39,010 bases of DNA from Kiritimatiellia bacterium. GTDB lineage: Bacteria; Verrucomicrobiota; Kiritimatiellia; UBA8416; JADHWI01. The DNA is taken from the NCBI GenBank assembly GCA_016783565.1, contig JADHWI010000002.1, forward strand, positions 1-39,010. The letters are read 5' to 3'. Position numbers and translations under genes: made by a program. Below, piece after piece: positions 18,406 to 27,216 of the stretch (the stretch's first letter is position 1; each line of letters opens with the position of its first letter). The notes under the pieces are model-generated. The model ran no database searches. It was not told the DNA's origin and saw only the letters and a list, made by a program, of their open reading frames with translations.

Positions 18406-18441
18406 GTGACCAACATCCCGCGCATTGGCGCTGAAGGTCAC
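18406..18441. terminator. Possible bidirectional hairpin between lexA and the GspG-like gene
   Basis: GTGACC (18406-18411) pairs with GGTCAC (18436-18441). Between them GCGC-ATTG-GCGC forms an inner stem. The structure lies between the convergent ends of lexA and the GspG-like gene and overlaps the last codons of the latter. There is no clear U-tract. Confidence 0.35.
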
Positions 18442-19115
18442 AGCTCTTCTGTTCGGATCTTCCATGCATCATTCGATCCCGCCACTTCCTCTTCCGTGGG
18501 TGGAGGTGGGACCATATCATCCTCAGTACCTTCGCGTTGATCCGGACCCATAGTGAACAGCGTCATAACGCCATTATCGAAGCGATACACGTAATGCTGT
18601 CCCCAGGGATCCGGGCGCACCATGTTGACGTAATACCCACGCCAACCAATATAGTCAGCGTCCGAAACCAACGCACGCAAACCTTCTTTCGTGGTTGGAT
18701 AGCGACGGCAATCCCAGCGAAAACGTTCCAACGCGATACGCAATGCCGTGAGATCCGTCATGGCTCGCTGCTCAGCGGTACGCTGCTTCGTCACGCGCTC
18801 CCGAGTCGTCGCTGAACGCCCCCCCAACAGTACGCCGGCAATGAGTATGAGAAGAAGAAGGGCACCCAGGATCGCAGGCTTCTTACCGATCACGACATCC
18901 GCCATGCTAACCGTTTCGCTTCGCCGCGTCTCTTCCCGATGTTGTTCAATCCGTTTAGCGCGACGTCGCGCCGCCCGGCGTTTGCGTTCTTCGGGAGGGC
19001 GGAGGCGCTCAGGAATTTGCATGACCTTACCACACCCCGGACATCGTACAGCCGGATGGTCACCAAGGTCGGCATGACAATATGGACACTTAAACTTCAA
19101 CCGTCTCAGTCCCAA
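18438..19115 (-). CDS. Membrane protein: zinc ribbon plus GspG/pseudopilin-like C-terminal domain
   Basis: This 225-residue protein has three parts. The N-terminus is a zinc ribbon with Cys10, Cys13 (CPYC) and Cys25, Cys28 (CPGC). A highly basic Arg/Glu-rich linker (40-66) precedes one membrane helix (about 80-98, ALLLLILIAGVLL). The C-terminal domain (118-202) matches the type II secretion GspG fold: ALERFRWDCRRYPTTKEGL, RPDPWGQHYVYR, and the Asp-rich end TMGPDQREGTEDD. True GspG starts with a prepilin-peptidase site and N-methylated Phe, absent here. So it is probably anchored with its zinc ribbon in the cytoplasm and GspG-like part outside. The start is uncertain: TTG 19115 overlaps the upstream gene by 10 bases; TTG 19100 is possible. 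The role is unknown. Confidence 0.72.
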   Translation of the reverse strand: MGLRRLKFKCPYCHADLGDHPAVRCPGCGKVMQIPERLRPPEERKRRAARRRAKRIEQHREETRRSETVSMADVVIGKKPAILGALLLLILIAGVLLGGRSATTRERVTKQRTAEQRAMTDLTALRIALERFRWDCRRYPTTKEGLRALVSDADYIGWRGYYVNMVRPDPWGQHYVYRFDNGVMTLFTMGPDQREGTEDDMVPPPPTEEEVAGSNDAWKIRTEEL

Positions 19116-19759
19116 AAATACTTCATAGCGACTGAGGCAAGAGCGTCGTCATCAAGGTCATCACTCTCCGTGAACGACAGATCGAGAACAATCTCCATGT
19201 TATCAAGCATGCTGATCTCAAATCCTCCACCAAAGCCCACAAAGAACTCCTCGGAAACTTCGCCTTCTGAGAAAACCTCTCCGTCGTAGAAATGCAGGAT
19301 ATCGTCCGAATAACGCATGCCGACTCTTCCGGTAAGATACGGCTGCACCGGCATGCTCTCAGGAAGAAACTTCTGTTTACCGGCCAACTGCCCCCAACGC
19401 ACAGACGGACGACCATCCGTATCTTCATACTTACCATAATGCACCGTCGTATCCAGGGTCGTAGCCGGAAAGATATAACAGCGCAATCCCAAGCCCACAC
19501 TCCAGAAATCAAGCCCGTCAAAGAAATGCGGATTCATGCGGCCATACTGTCCCCCGAAAAGAAACGACCACATCTCCACGTCCGGCGATAATGCCTGCTC
19601 GCCCCAAAGGAATCCTGATATTCCGTCCACATCTCCGCTGGGATTCATCTCAATTCCAATCCAATCAATGAGACGCGCATCGTGCTCAACGGCTTTACTA
19701 CAGGTTGCCGCCACGAATAAGATTGCCAAAGACAGAAATACAACACTCGCAGTTTTCAT
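19106..19759 (-). CDS. Outer-membrane beta-barrel-like protein
   Basis: The ATG at 19759 follows AAAGGATA and gives a 217-residue protein with a signal peptide (MKTASVVFLSLAILFVAATC, probable cleavage near SKA). The mature part alternates polar and aromatic residues in strand-like blocks (FLFGGQYGRM, VGLGLRCYIFP, PYLTGRVGMRYSD, FFVGFGGGFEI, MEIVLDLSFTE). It ends in an aromatic-rich terminus, VAMKYFWD, as expected for a small outer-membrane barrel of the opacity/OmpA type. No enzyme motif is seen. It overlaps the downstream zinc-ribbon/GspG gene by 10 bases and is probably cotranscribed with it. Family assignment is by pattern only. Confidence 0.6.
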   Translation of the reverse strand: MKTASVVFLSLAILFVAATCSKAVEHDARLIDWIGIEMNPSGDVDGISGFLWGEQALSPDVEMWSFLFGGQYGRMNPHFFDGLDFWSVGLGLRCYIFPATTLDTTVHYGKYEDTDGRPSVRWGQLAGKQKFLPESMPVQPYLTGRVGMRYSDDILHFYDGEVFSEGEVSEEFFVGFGGGFEISMLDNMEIVLDLSFTESDDLDDDALASVAMKYFWD

Positions 19760-19916
19760 CGCATGTATCCTTTTCGCTACAAGTTTAACGTACCGGTGCA
19801 CAGAGGCATCCACGCACGCGACAAACTGTCGATACTGACTGAGTCAATGTGACAGTAGCCTCGCAAGGTGTGAACTGTCAAACGCAAACAAGAGAAGCTT
19901 TTCGAGAAAAGAGAAC

Positions 19917-21308
19917 TTAAACACCAGACAAATTCTTGCCGAGCTTATGGGCAATATGACGTACCTGTTGGCGCAACGAGTCGTCGACATCCATCCGACT
20001 GATCACCGTACGGTGTGCATGCAACACTGTCGCGTGTGTTTTGCTGAAGGAACTTGCAATATCCGGAAGCGATGCATCCGTAATTTCGCGGCACAGATAC
20101 ATCGCAACCTGGCGCGGTGCAGCAACCGCGCGGTGACGCTGTTTACTGGTCATGTCTGCAAGCCGGATATCATAGTGCTCAGCCACAGCTTTCTGAATGG
20201 TATCGAACCCTATGACACCCTCCTCCTCCTGCTCCAGCGTGTCTCGCAACAAGTACTTGAGGCTATCCAGCGTCAACTCACGACCCGTCAGAGAAGCATA
20301 TGAGATTGCGCGTACCAGGGCGCCTTCCAGGCGTCGAATATTGGAACGAATGTTCTCGGCAATAAAAAGGATCAACTCCTCCGGCAAAACAATTTGTGCC
20401 TCATCCTGCTTGTTATGCAAAATGGCAATCCGAGTTTCCAGGTCCGGCTTTTCCAACTCGGCCACAAGGCCCCATTCGAACCGCGATACCAGCCGTTTCT
20501 CCAGACCGGCGATTTCGCTTGCAGGTCGATCACTCGTCATCACGATCTGCTTATGCGCATCAAAGAGAGAGTTAAACGTGTGAAAGAATTCTTCCTGCAT
20601 CCGCTCCTTCTTACCGAGAAAATGAATATCATCAATCAGCAGAAGGTCCGCGTTGCGATATTTCTTTCGGAAATCCGTGAGGCTCCGATTCTGGATGGCG
20701 CCAATGTACTCATTGACAAAAATCTCAGACGAAATGTAACACACATTGGCTTTGAAATTCTCGCTGGCGTAGCCACCAATGGCCTGCATGAGATGCGTCT
20801 TCCCCAAGCCCACATCGCCATAAAGAAACAGAGGATTGTATGCCCGTGCCGGTGCCTGCGCAACGGCCTGCGCCGCAGCAAAAGCAAAGTTATTGGACGA
20901 CCCCACGATAAATGAATCAAAAACAAACCGTGGATTCAGCTTCGGTCGCTGCTCCGGACGACGGCTGAATTTACTGCGCAGGCTGCGCTTTGGCTTCTCT
21001 GGCGTCTTGCGAGGCTCTGGTTCCACTTGTCGCGGACGCACCGCAAATACAATCTTCGGCGTTTCTCCCTGAATCGCCGCCAATGCGTTCTCAATCAAGG
21101 GGAGATAATTTTCTTCAAGCCATGTCTGATAAAAATCGTTCTCAACCGCCAAAGTCAGCGTGTTATCCACAAGCTCTACAGGACGAATCACTTCAATCCA
21201 TCGCGAATAAACATCAGGATGAAGAATCTCTTCAAGGTTTCTGCATGCTTTCTTCCACAGATCTGCTGCCGTTTTTTCCCGCACTATACAATCCCCAAAT
21301 CTCGTCAT
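19917..21308 (-). CDS. dnaA: Chromosomal replication initiator DnaA
   Basis: DnaA binds origin DNA as an ATP-bound AAA+ filament and opens it. Domain I (LWKKACRNLEEILHPDVYSRWI) is followed by a basic linker rich in Arg, Lys and Pro. The AAA+ domain has Walker A YGDVGLGKTHLMQ, Walker B LLLIDDIHFLG and sensor region IVMTSDRPASEI. Domain IV ends with the box-recognition signature near ASSFSKTHATVLHAHRT, where SKTHATVLHA stands for the usual GRDHTTVLHA. The ATG at 21308 lacks a clear ribosome-binding site. The GTG at 21284 has GGGGA upstream and would start MREKTAADLW, a typical DnaA beginning, so either is possible. There is no dnaN neighbour; lexA and a barrel protein lie downstream. The long AT-rich stretch upstream fits autoregulation or origin. 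Confidence 0.96.
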   Translation of the reverse strand: MTRFGDCIVREKTAADLWKKACRNLEEILHPDVYSRWIEVIRPVELVDNTLTLAVENDFYQTWLEENYLPLIENALAAIQGETPKIVFAVRPRQVEPEPRKTPEKPKRSLRSKFSRRPEQRPKLNPRFVFDSFIVGSSNNFAFAAAQAVAQAPARAYNPLFLYGDVGLGKTHLMQAIGGYASENFKANVCYISSEIFVNEYIGAIQNRSLTDFRKKYRNADLLLIDDIHFLGKKERMQEEFFHTFNSLFDAHKQIVMTSDRPASEIAGLEKRLVSRFEWGLVAELEKPDLETRIAILHNKQDEAQIVLPEELILFIAENIRSNIRRLEGALVRAISYASLTGRELTLDSLKYLLRDTLEQEEEGVIGFDTIQKAVAEHYDIRLADMTSKQRHRAVAAPRQVAMYLCREITDASLPDIASSFSKTHATVLHAHRTVISRMDVDDSLRQQVRHIAHKLGKNLSGV

Positions 21309-21970
21309 ACCGCAGGCTGCTGACGCACCCGGAACGGTCTTGTTAAGCAATCAAAAAAGCTTGCTGAAAAGCACGACGAGTCCACACCAAAAAACGCTTC
21401 CTAACAAGGAAAAAATATCTACTACTATTAACAAGTTATTAACAGGCGTGTAAGTTGCTGGCTAACAAGGGGGTTACAACGATACCCAGATGCCATTCTT
21501 TCGTTGACACCAAAAAAACACCTCGCAAACAGGCTGTGATCTGACGGTAACTTTTTTCAACGGTTTTCAAACCACCCTCATGAAGCATGGATACAAATTC
21601 GATAGATAAAATCATATCATGTTGCACTGCAAGTAGATACGAACGATACCATAACCACAGAATGACAGAAAAAAGCAGAACCCACTTACCGCACAGACAC
21701 CCCAACACACAACCTGACATATATGCAGTTCACCATACTGAAGATTGCATGGATATATATTGCTAACCAACTGCAAACAAAGCGATTAGGGAATCATCCG
21801 AAACAGGACCCTTCCCCGTACATCCATTAACAGGGATTTCTACCCAGTCTACATTAATATCTTTCCCAATTCTTCAATTGACGGCAATAAACCCGAGAGT
21901 TCTTCCGTTGTAAGGGGTGATGATGAGGCATAAAACACAGCGAAAACCAATAGGCGAAGGAGAAAGCAAC
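21309..21970. promoter_or_regulatory. AT-rich intergenic region upstream of dnaA (candidate origin or dnaA control region)
   Basis: About 660 bases without a supported gene separate dnaA from the next gene. TAACAAG or its complement occurs at 21339-21345, 21402-21408, 21429-21435 and 21463-21469, with the related TTATTAACA at 21436-21444. ATAACCACA (21651-21659) matches the E. coli DnaA box TTATCCACA at 7 of 9 positions. The stretch 21560-21900 is visibly AT-rich. Origins often lie next to dnaA, but no cluster of perfect DnaA boxes is visible. The origin call is therefore tentative; the TAACAAG repeats may instead bind a dnaA regulator. Confidence 0.35.
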
Positions 21971-22594
21971 ATGAAGATTTCACATCGCATCATTCTGACA
22001 ACACTCGCATTTCTTTCCCTGGCTTGCACAACCCCAGCAGCAGACAAACCAATTACCGATGCACGTCCAAGACATCAATTCGGCCGCGAAGAAAACCTGC
22101 ACGAGGGTCGCGGCTTCGGAGGAGAGCATATGGGAGGTATGCGCGAACACGGCCGCGAGTCCATGCTTGCACGATTCGTGACCAACAAAGAAGTCGCCAA
22201 GAAACTTGATCTTTCAGAGGAGCAGGTGAATCACCTGAAAGCCAAAAGCATTGAGCTGCGCAAAGCATCCATACAACTGAATGCAAAAAGAGAACTCGCC
22301 GGCCTGGAGCAGGTGGAGTTACTGTCGGCCGATACAATCGACGAAGAGGCACTCATGGCTGCCGTCGAAAAGACAGGAAGGATTCAGACAGAATTTGCCA
22401 AGCTGAAAATCAAACAGCTCATCATGATCAAACAGACCCTCACCCCCGAACAACTCGACCGAGCCAAAGAGATGCTGCACGACCGAATGCGCCAACACAT
22501 GCGCAAGAAAATCAGCGGCGACAAGAAACATCGTGAACGGGAACGAAACGAACGCCGTGAAAAACCACGAAAAGACAGAGAAGACAAAGAATAG
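21971..22594 (+). CDS. Periplasmic Spy/CpxP-like protein
   Basis: The ATG at 21971 follows GAAGGAGAAAGCAAC and gives 207 residues with an N-terminal signal (MKISHRIILTTLAFLSLACT). The processing site is unclear: a weak lipobox-like SLAC or signal peptidase I after TPAA. A Gly/His-rich segment (about 45-62) is followed by long helices with LSEEQ (81-85) and LTPEQ (157-161). These are the LTXXQ-type repeats of the CpxP/Spy/CnrX-like periplasmic family that bind unfolded proteins or metals. The last 35 residues are an unusual run of Lys, Arg, Glu and Asp. Such proteins respond to envelope or metal stress. No regulator is adjacent. It is convergent with the biotin operon. Confidence 0.7.
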   Translation: MKISHRIILTTLAFLSLACTTPAADKPITDARPRHQFGREENLHEGRGFGGEHMGGMREHGRESMLARFVTNKEVAKKLDLSEEQVNHLKAKSIELRKASIQLNAKRELAGLEQVELLSADTIDEEALMAAVEKTGRIQTEFAKLKIKQLIMIKQTLTPEQLDRAKEMLHDRMRQHMRKKISGDKKHRERERNERREKPRKDREDKE

Positions 22595-22613
22595 CCAGCA
22601 CTCGAAAGCGCTA

Positions 22614-22639
22614 CAGCCGGCTATTCAAACAGCCGGCTG
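22614..22639. terminator. Bidirectional hairpin at the end of the biotin operon
   Basis: CAGCCGGCT pairs perfectly with AGCCGGCTG across an 8-base loop. The hairpin begins 19 bases after the Spy-like stop and overlaps the bioD stop codon (22621-22623), so it can end transcripts from both directions. No long T-tract is present on either strand. Confidence 0.55.
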
Positions 22640-23295
22640 AAGTCGATGTCTGGATACGCCGCACCATCAAAACATGGCATATCGATTACGCACGCCGGGT
22701 AACCATGCGCAATTAAAGACCGCTCAAAAATCGTACGCGAATCACGCGCAATCGATTTGTCTCCATCAAAAAATCGATTATAAATCATCCCCGCCACCGG
22801 CACCCCGCGCGCCTTGAGACTCTCCAAAGACATCAGCGTATGATTGATACTCCCCAAACGCGCAGAAGTCACCAGCACCGTGCGATACCCTCGTGCGGCC
22901 AGATAATCCACGAGCAGTAAATCACGAGTCAACGGTACGCAAACCCCACCCACCCCCTCAATGATGACATCCTGGTATGATGAAACCAGACGATCCGTGG
23001 CCGCAGTTATCACGTTGGGGTCCACTGTTTCTCCCGCTGCCTCAGCAGCCAAATGAGGAGAAGCGGCTAACGGAAAAACATACGGACAGGAGTCGCCCGC
23101 ACGATCGGCATCCGTCCATGACATCCCCATAATCTCCCGATGACGCTGCACATCTTCTGATATCGCGTCACACCCCGTCTGTGCAAGTTTCTGCGTAATG
23201 ACAGATCGGCCCTGTTGCAAACGAAACCGTCCCAGCAATGCCGTGGCCAAGGTCTTTCCGGCATCCGTATCAATAGCACTCACAAAGACATTCAT
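22621..23295 (-). CDS. bioD: Dethiobiotin synthetase
   Basis: BioD closes the ureido ring of dethiobiotin from 7,8-diaminopelargonate, CO2 and ATP. The 224-residue protein has the modified P-loop AIDTDAGKTLA near its N-terminus, the conserved EGVGGVCVPL and the switch-like DYLAARGYRTVLVTSARLGSINH. The length is normal. GAAGGTGGCTCA precedes the start, and its ATG overlaps the bioC stop as ATGA. It is the last gene of the biotin operon, ending in a hairpin. The usual GTDTxVGKT loop is slightly altered (AIDTDAGKT), which is tolerable in the family. Confidence 0.94.
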   Translation of the reverse strand: MNVFVSAIDTDAGKTLATALLGRFRLQQGRSVITQKLAQTGCDAISEDVQRHREIMGMSWTDADRAGDSCPYVFPLAASPHLAAEAAGETVDPNVITAATDRLVSSYQDVIIEGVGGVCVPLTRDLLLVDYLAARGYRTVLVTSARLGSINHTLMSLESLKARGVPVAGMIYNRFFDGDKSIARDSRTIFERSLIAHGYPACVIDMPCFDGAAYPDIDFSRLFE

Positions 23296-24086
23296 TGAGC
23301 CACCTTCTCTTCCATCCGAGCCACAAACAGCATCGGATGGTACGTCAGGCGGACACGCCCGTCTACAGTGCCAAACCGCTCCCGATACTGTTCGCTGAAA
23401 TACCGCAGATCCTGCTTAGACCAACGTGATCGTGTAACCGCATTGGTTCCCGTCGCCTTGATATGCCGCAACACATCACGCGGGTCATCAAACATCATAC
23501 ACTGGTGATAATCTTCCGACGCAAGCACCGTGCAATGCTCGGACAACGCAGACCGCATCTGGTCATATCCCGCGTATCGCAAACCACTACCCGTCAATTC
23601 CGAAATCTCAATCATGTTATCGGGACCAAACGTAGAAAAAACCAGCATACCTTCGGGTTCAAGCAACTGCAGCAACCGCGTTGCAAAACGGACTGAGTCA
23701 CGCAACCATTGAAAACTGGCGTTCGCAGCCACCACGTTCCAGCCTGCCTCGAATTCGCAGGTTTCCATGTCAGCATGAATAAAATCCGCCTTCGACACCC
23801 CCGCTGCGCAAACCTCATCAACCAGAGAAGCAAAAGTACAGACGATGTCATTCCCCACCCAGCGCTGCATGCGAAACCGCTCAAGCAGCTCCCGCGTGAA
23901 CACACCCGTGCCGCACCCCAATTCCAGGACACGACCAATATCGGCGCCCACCCCCACCACATCAGCGAGAAGCGTACCCAGCCGCTGCGCCGCTTCCCGC
24001 TGAACGGAGGCATGCTCATCATAGCTCTGTTGGCTACGACAGAACCTGTGACGCACCAGGGCTTTATCAATCAGCGTGACAGGCAT
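23292..24086 (-). CDS. bioC: Malonyl-ACP O-methyltransferase BioC
   Basis: BioC methylates malonyl-ACP so that fatty acid synthesis can build the pimeloyl chain of biotin. The start at 24086 has a strong GGGGGAGGTGTTAC upstream, giving 264 residues; longer frames run back into bioG. Motif I is VLELGCGTG (53-61). NASFQWL (the typical BioC AxxQW segment) and FSTFGPDNM follow. The N-terminus ending HRFCRSQQSYDEHASVQREAA also matches the family. It overlaps the end of bioG by 20 bases and bioD by four. Together with bioG it forms the pimeloyl methyl-ester pathway, so the cell does not need BioW or BioI. Confidence 0.92.
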   Translation of the reverse strand: MPVTLIDKALVRHRFCRSQQSYDEHASVQREAAQRLGTLLADVVGVGADIGRVLELGCGTGVFTRELLERFRMQRWVGNDIVCTFASLVDEVCAAGVSKADFIHADMETCEFEAGWNVVAANASFQWLRDSVRFATRLLQLLEPEGMLVFSTFGPDNMIEISELTGSGLRYAGYDQMRSALSEHCTVLASEDYHQCMMFDDPRDVLRHIKATGTNAVTRSRWSKQDLRYFSEQYRERFGTVDGRVRLTYHPMLFVARMEEKVAQ

Positions 24087-24738
24087 GTAACACCTCCCCC
24101 CATGACTCCCATGCATAAAACGGAAAATGCGGCGCATCAATCGTCCTGCAAGGAACGGATTTACGCGCCCAGCAGCGCACTTGATTCTCGTATATAAAAA
24201 TACGATCCTCCCGACCTGCCATGGCCTGCGTGAACAGACAGGCATCACTCAGCTCAAGCTCCCGCAAAACCTGTAACTCTTCATGCACCTCGACGAGCGG
24301 ACGCTGTGCCGGATTAAGCATGTAACGCGCATGAACATCTCGATGCACACAGGTTCTCCGGATAAACCGTGAAAGCCCTCGACCATCAAGGTTCTGAATC
24401 GTTCCATCGAAGATCTCCGGCGCAATGCCTTCTTCAGCATCCACAGGACGCACCGTCCCGTTGATCGCAACACGCATATCAAAGCGATGCGCCAGGTCCG
24501 CGCAACACAAATTGGCCACGGCCGCACCCAGCGACCAGGCCATAAGCGTGCGATCCGCATAACTATCCAGCGCTTTTGCCACCGCATCGGGCAACAATAA
24601 GTCGCGGTAATCAAACAACATGAGCACATCAACGTCTGGACACTGCAAATAATCAAAGGGATGCGGATCCATGCCCCATCCAGCAAAGAACACCAGCAGG
24701 CGCTCGCCTCTCAGGCGATTTAACCACACATGCTTCAT
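24067..24738 (-). CDS. bioG: Pimeloyl-ACP methyl ester esterase, BioG type
   Basis: BioG removes the methyl ester from pimeloyl-ACP, ending chain building in biotin synthesis; it replaces BioH. The 223-residue protein has the family-specific FFAGWGMDPHPF near its N-terminus, the nucleophile Ser69 in MAWSLGAAVA and the C-terminal HFPFYAWESWGE. Its length and position between bioF and bioC fit BioG rather than a general hydrolase. The start overlaps the bioF stop as ATGA. BioG is a less common esterase than BioH, known from scattered bacteria, and usually sits beside bioC as here. Confidence 0.9.
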   Translation of the reverse strand: MKHVWLNRLRGERLLVFFAGWGMDPHPFDYLQCPDVDVLMLFDYRDLLLPDAVAKALDSYADRTLMAWSLGAAVANLCCADLAHRFDMRVAINGTVRPVDAEEGIAPEIFDGTIQNLDGRGLSRFIRRTCVHRDVHARYMLNPAQRPLVEVHEELQVLRELELSDACLFTQAMAGREDRIFIYENQVRCWARKSVPCRTIDAPHFPFYAWESWGEVLHACHAD

Positions 24739-25919
24739 GCGGATCTCCCCTTACTCAAAAACACAGGAATCTTCTCCACATCTGCCCACGTCATACGCGA
24801 ACTCAGCGAGAAACGCAGTCGCGCAGTCCCCCTGGGAACGGTTGGCGGACGAATGGGAAAAACGAGATAGCCAGCGTCCCGCAATTGCTTCGCGCGGGTC
24901 ACGGCGGCATTGTTCTCTCCCAGAATGACCGGCACAATCTGTGAGGCCCCGCGCGTTTCAAGATTTGCATCCTGAATAGCCGTTCGAAAACGCTCGGCCA
25001 GGGCGCTGAGCACACGACGTTGATCGCCCATGGTCTGCATCTCCCCAAAAACCTGTCGAGACCAATTCACAACAAGTGGCGGCAAAGCCGTACTGTATAT
25101 CAACGGGCGCATCGTGTTGACCAAATGAGCCTTCAATATTGGAGGCACGACCGCAAAAGCACCCATTGACGCCAGAGCCTTACCGAATGTGCCGACCAGG
25201 ATATCAATTTCCGCGAGCACGCCCTGCTCCTCACTCAAGCCAAGCCCGCGTGTACCCCGGACACCCACGGCATGTGCTTCATCGACATAGAGCACGGCAT
25301 CAAAGCGCTTCTTCAGTTCAACCAGCCCCGGCAGATCAGCCAGATCGCCATCCATGCTGAATATGGATTCCGTCACAATAAACACGCAATCATAAGCATC
25401 CCGCTTCGACTGCAACAGTGACGCCAGATGATCCAGGTCGCCGTGACGGTAGCGGATCCAGGTTGCATCACACAATCGGGCTCCATCAATGATGCTGGCA
25501 TGTGCGAGCTTATCGGTTAGCACCAGGTCGCGACGGGATACGAGGGCAGGAAGAATACCCGCATTAGCATGGTAACCGCTATTCAGCACCAACGCTTCGC
25601 GTCCATGCCCGTAAGCATCCGCCAGCTCAGACTCAAGACATGCGGCGGCGGCGTGATCGCCACTCAACAGACGCGACGCCGAACTCCCCATCCCGTCTCC
25701 TGCTGCGGCCCCGAGGAACACCTCAGCCCTGCGCGAGTCCCCGGCGATCCCGAGATAATCATTGGCCGATACATTCAACATGCGCTGCCCTGCATAATCG
25801 ATATGCACCCCGTCACGCCCCCCCATGTCGAGCAACTGCCGCATCAGTCCGTCCGACGCAATCCGATCAAGTCGATCCTGACAACGTTCATAGAGATCTG
25901 TGATCCGCTCATCCGACAT
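24735..25919 (-). CDS. bioF: 8-amino-7-oxononanoate synthase
   Basis: BioF condenses pimeloyl-ACP with alanine using PLP, forming 8-amino-7-oxononanoate. The start at 25919 has GAGGAGGGTGCTC upstream and gives 394 residues, the normal size. PLP Lys247 is in [10 protein letters not shown]. Other family marks are [28 protein letters not shown] and [10 protein letters not shown], with the C-terminal [17 protein letters not shown]. The start overlaps the bioA end by 11 bases, and its stop overlaps the bioG start. A 2-amino-3-ketobutyrate ligase is a relative, but the operon context settles the call. Confidence 0.95.
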   Translation of the reverse strand: MSDERITDLYERCQDRLDRIASDGLMRQLLDMGGRDGVHIDYAGQRMLNVSANDYLGIAGDSRRAEVFLGAAAGDGMGSSASRLLSGDHAAAACLESELADAYGHGREALVLNSGYHANAGILPALVSRRDLVLTDKLAHASIIDGARLCDATWIRYRHGDLDHLASLLQSKRDAYDCVFIVTESIFSMDGDLADLPGLVELKKRFDAVLYVDEAHAVGVRGTRGLGLSEEQGVLAEIDILVGTFGKALASMGAFAVVPPILKAHLVNTMRPLIYSTALPPLVVNWSRQVFGEMQTMGDQRRVLSALAERFRTAIQDANLETRGASQIVPVILGENNAAVTRAKQLRDAGYLVFPIRPPTVPRGTARLRFSLSSRMTWADVEKIPVFLSKGRSA

Positions 25920-27216
25920 GAGCACCCTCCTCAGCGACCGTATCAACCAGGGCGCGCATCAGCGTGGACAAGTCTTCCATTTCTATTACAAATGGCGGCA
26001 TGATATAAACCAGTTTTCCAAACGGCCGAATCCATACGCCGCGATTTACGAAACGGCGTTGCATCGCAGCCACATCCACCGGGTCCTGCATCTCAACCAC
26101 ACCGATTGCCCCCAGGACCCTGACATCCTGCACCCCCTGCATGTCCCGGCAAGGCTTCAACCCTTCCTGCAATGCGACCTCAATACGTCGCACACGTTCT
26201 TCCCACGCGGAATCCAACAGCAATCGAATGCTGGCGCACGCCACTGCACAAGCAAGCGGGTTCCCCATGAAGGTCGGTCCATGCATAAAGACACCGCCGT
26301 TGCGCGAGATACCTTCCGCCACCTCCGTGCTGGCCAACGTAGCGGCCAGGGACATCATCCCGCCCGTCAACGCTTTGCCCACGCAGAGAATATCCGGAGC
26401 AATGTCCGCATGCTCACACGCAAACAGTTTCCCGGTACGCCCGAATCCTGTAGCGATCTCATCCAGAATCAGCAGCACATCATACCGATCGCATAGTTCG
26501 CGCATCTTGCTCAGATGAGCGGCTGAATAAAACCGCATACCCCCTGCGCCCTGCACGATCGGCTCCACAATCACTGCCGCAATGGAGTCCCTGTGGGCAG
26601 CAAGCAATGCAGCAAAAGAGGCGATGCATGCATCACTGCAATTCTCACCAAAGCCACACACAGGAGCATCCGCAAAAAAATTCTCAGGCAATGCGCCGCG
26701 AAAAATCCCATGCATGCCCGTCTCAGGATCACACACCGACATCGCATTAAACGTATCGCCATGATAGCCGGATCGAAGGGTGAGGAATTTCTTGCGCTGT
26801 GGTCGCCCCAACGCATGCCAGTACTGCATCGCCATCTTCATGGCGACTTCAACCGAGACAGAGCCCGAATCGCAAAGAAAGACTTTCTGCAGCAACGGCG
26901 GCGTAAGCTCTATCAGCAAACGACTCAGCTCTACGGCAGGGGCATGCGTCAAACCACCAAACATGACGTGCGACATACGCGTTGCCTGCTCAGTCAATGC
27001 GCGATTAAGCTCGGGATGATTGTACCCATGCAGCACAGCCCACCAGGAAGACATTCCGTCGATCAAACGTCGACCGTCACACAGCTCAAGATAGACTCCT
27101 GAAGCAGAATCCACGGCATAGACAGGCAGCGGCTCCGTCATCGATGTGTAAGGATGCCACAAATGCTCTCTGTCGAAAGACAGCAATTCACGCGTTACAT
27201 CAGTCGAGGCAGTCAC
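25909..27216 (-). CDS. bioA: Adenosylmethionine-8-amino-7-oxononanoate aminotransferase
   Basis: BioA transfers the amino group of SAM to KAPA to give DAPA, using PLP. The 435-residue length is typical of class III aminotransferases. Family marks are [51 protein letters not shown], the PLP Lys281 in CVGKALTGG and [15 protein letters not shown]. The gene starts with GTG at 27216, overlapping the bioB stop as GTGA, with GGAGG just upstream. It is the third gene of the operon. Everything looks intact. Confidence 0.95.
   Translation of the reverse strand: MTASTDVTRELLSFDREHLWHPYTSMTEPLPVYAVDSASGVYLELCDGRRLIDGMSSWWAVLHGYNHPELNRALTEQATRMSHVMFGGLTHAPAVELSRLLIELTPPLLQKVFLCDSGSVSVEVAMKMAMQYWHALGRPQRKKFLTLRSGYHGDTFNAMSVCDPETGMHGIFRGALPENFFADAPVCGFGENCSDACIASFAALLAAHRDSIAAVIVEPIVQGAGGMRFYSAAHLSKMRELCDRYDVLLILDEIATGFGRTGKLFACEHADIAPDILCVGKALTGGMMSLAATLASTEVAEGISRNGGVFMHGPTFMGNPLACAVACASIRLLLDSAWEERVRRIEVALQEGLKPCRDMQGVQDVRVLGAIGVVEMQDPVDVAAMQRRFVNRGVWIRPFGKLVYIMPPFVIEMEDLSTLMRALVDTVAEEGAHVG

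Noticed and set aside
21163-21171. Perfect DnaA box TTATCCACA
   Set aside because: It lies inside the dnaA coding sequence as a single copy and encodes ordinary domain I residues, so it is weak evidence for an origin at this spot.
21439-21720. 93-codon reverse frame upstream of dnaA
   Set aside because: Low-complexity Leu/Cys/Trp-rich translation of AT-rich DNA with no ribosome-binding site; treated as part of the regulatory region.
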